The translations under genes were made by a program, and so were the position numbers. DNA of 23,437 nt from DATMBL01 sp050735975. GTDB lineage: Bacteria > Desulfobacterota > Binatia > UBA9968. Positions 23,277-23,437 of this stretch are shown piece by piece. Positions within the stretch are counted from its first letter, which is position 1. Every line of letters starts with the position of its first letter. The stretch is from assembly GCA_050735975.1 (NCBI GenBank), contig JBOHVS010000088.1:1-23437 (forward strand), in the 5' to 3' direction. The notes beneath the pieces are model-generated. The model made no database searches and was not told the DNA's origin. It was given only the letters and a program-made list of their open reading frames with translations.

Positions 23277-23437
23277 CTATAGCGTTGACAAAAAACGAAG
23301 CAGGGTCCTCACGCCGAAACCCGTGCCGCCTCTGGGACACATCGGGGTATCTCTTTCCGCAAATGCCGGACCGGCGATATCGAGATGGACCCATGAGACA
23401 TCATCCACGAATTCTTGCAGAATTAATGCAGCGATGA
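23277..23437 (-). CDS. pepA: Leucyl aminopeptidase (M17), C-terminal end only
   Basis: About 53 codons enter from the right edge on the minus strand and end at the TAG at 23277-23279. No start codon lies in the window. The segments FVDDVSWVHLDIAGPAF and RGGTGFGVRTLLRFL are the hallmark end of M17 leucyl aminopeptidases (normally WAHLDIAG...GATGFGVRTL), hexameric two-metal cytoplasmic enzymes that remove N-terminal residues from peptides. The metal ligands and the catalytic lysine and arginine lie upstream, outside the window, so activity cannot be judged. It is transcribed in the same direction as trxA but is separated from it by 244 bp of repeats. Confidence 0.88.
   Translation of the reverse strand, partial: IAALILQEFVDDVSWVHLDIAGPAFAERDTPMCPRGGTGFGVRTLLRFLSTL

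Noticed and set aside
23107..23394. Minus-strand frame of 95 codons at the right edge
   Set aside because: It is out of frame with the leucyl aminopeptidase end that occupies 23277-23435 and otherwise runs through word repeats.

Overview
The window looks like chromosomal DNA from an uncultivated Gram-negative bacterium. The gene order ppiD | mreB-mreC-mreD-mrdA-rodA, the lipB-lipA pair and the TRAP-type permease fit deltaproteobacteria-like lineages (Desulfobacterota, Binatota and relatives). The intergenic DNA is full of palindromic and word-like repeats. The assignment comes from gene content and general knowledge, not a search, so it is tentative.

Layout. (1) 1-2236: the 3' end of a TRAP transporter large permease, a 345-bp non-coding stretch with hairpins, and an amidase. 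(2) 2371-4012, minus strand: lipB then lipA, the octanoyl transfer and sulfur insertion steps of lipoate synthesis. (3) 4089-4262: a C-terminal scrap of a xanthine dehydrogenase/CO dehydrogenase-type molybdenum subunit, cut off at the edge of an accessory block. (4) 4263-12100: the accessory block. On the plus strand a DprA-like protein, a nuclease-methyltransferase (frameshifted near 7767) and a 911-residue SNF2-type helicase form a tight apparent operon. Convergent to it lie a 99-residue unknown protein and a dCTP deaminase/dUTPase-family protein. This looks like an anti-phage or restriction cassette: nuclease, methylase and helicase parts like those of a single-chain type ISP restriction enzyme, but split over two proteins with a DprA-like partner. 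(5) 12361-13893: an NCS2-family nucleobase permease. (6) 13965-16661, minus strand: a histidine phosphatase and a PpiD-type periplasmic chaperone. (7) 16840-22465: the rod-shape operon mreB, mreC, mreD, mrdA (PBP2), rodA. (8) 22706-23437, minus strand: thioredoxin and the C-terminal end of a leucyl aminopeptidase running off the window.

The rod-shape genes work as one machine: MreB filaments position MreC/MreD and the RodA-PBP2 glycosyltransferase-transpeptidase pair for sidewall peptidoglycan synthesis. A family of about 125-bp near-perfect palindromes centred on CGTACT-N5-AGTACG occurs after rodA, before the histidine phosphatase, and as a half copy that supplies the stop codon and last residues of lipB. 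Degenerate word repeats (GAGGTCAGAAGTCAGA type and CAAGGGCAAAGG type) fill other gaps, including an unusual 222-bp gap between mreC and mreD.
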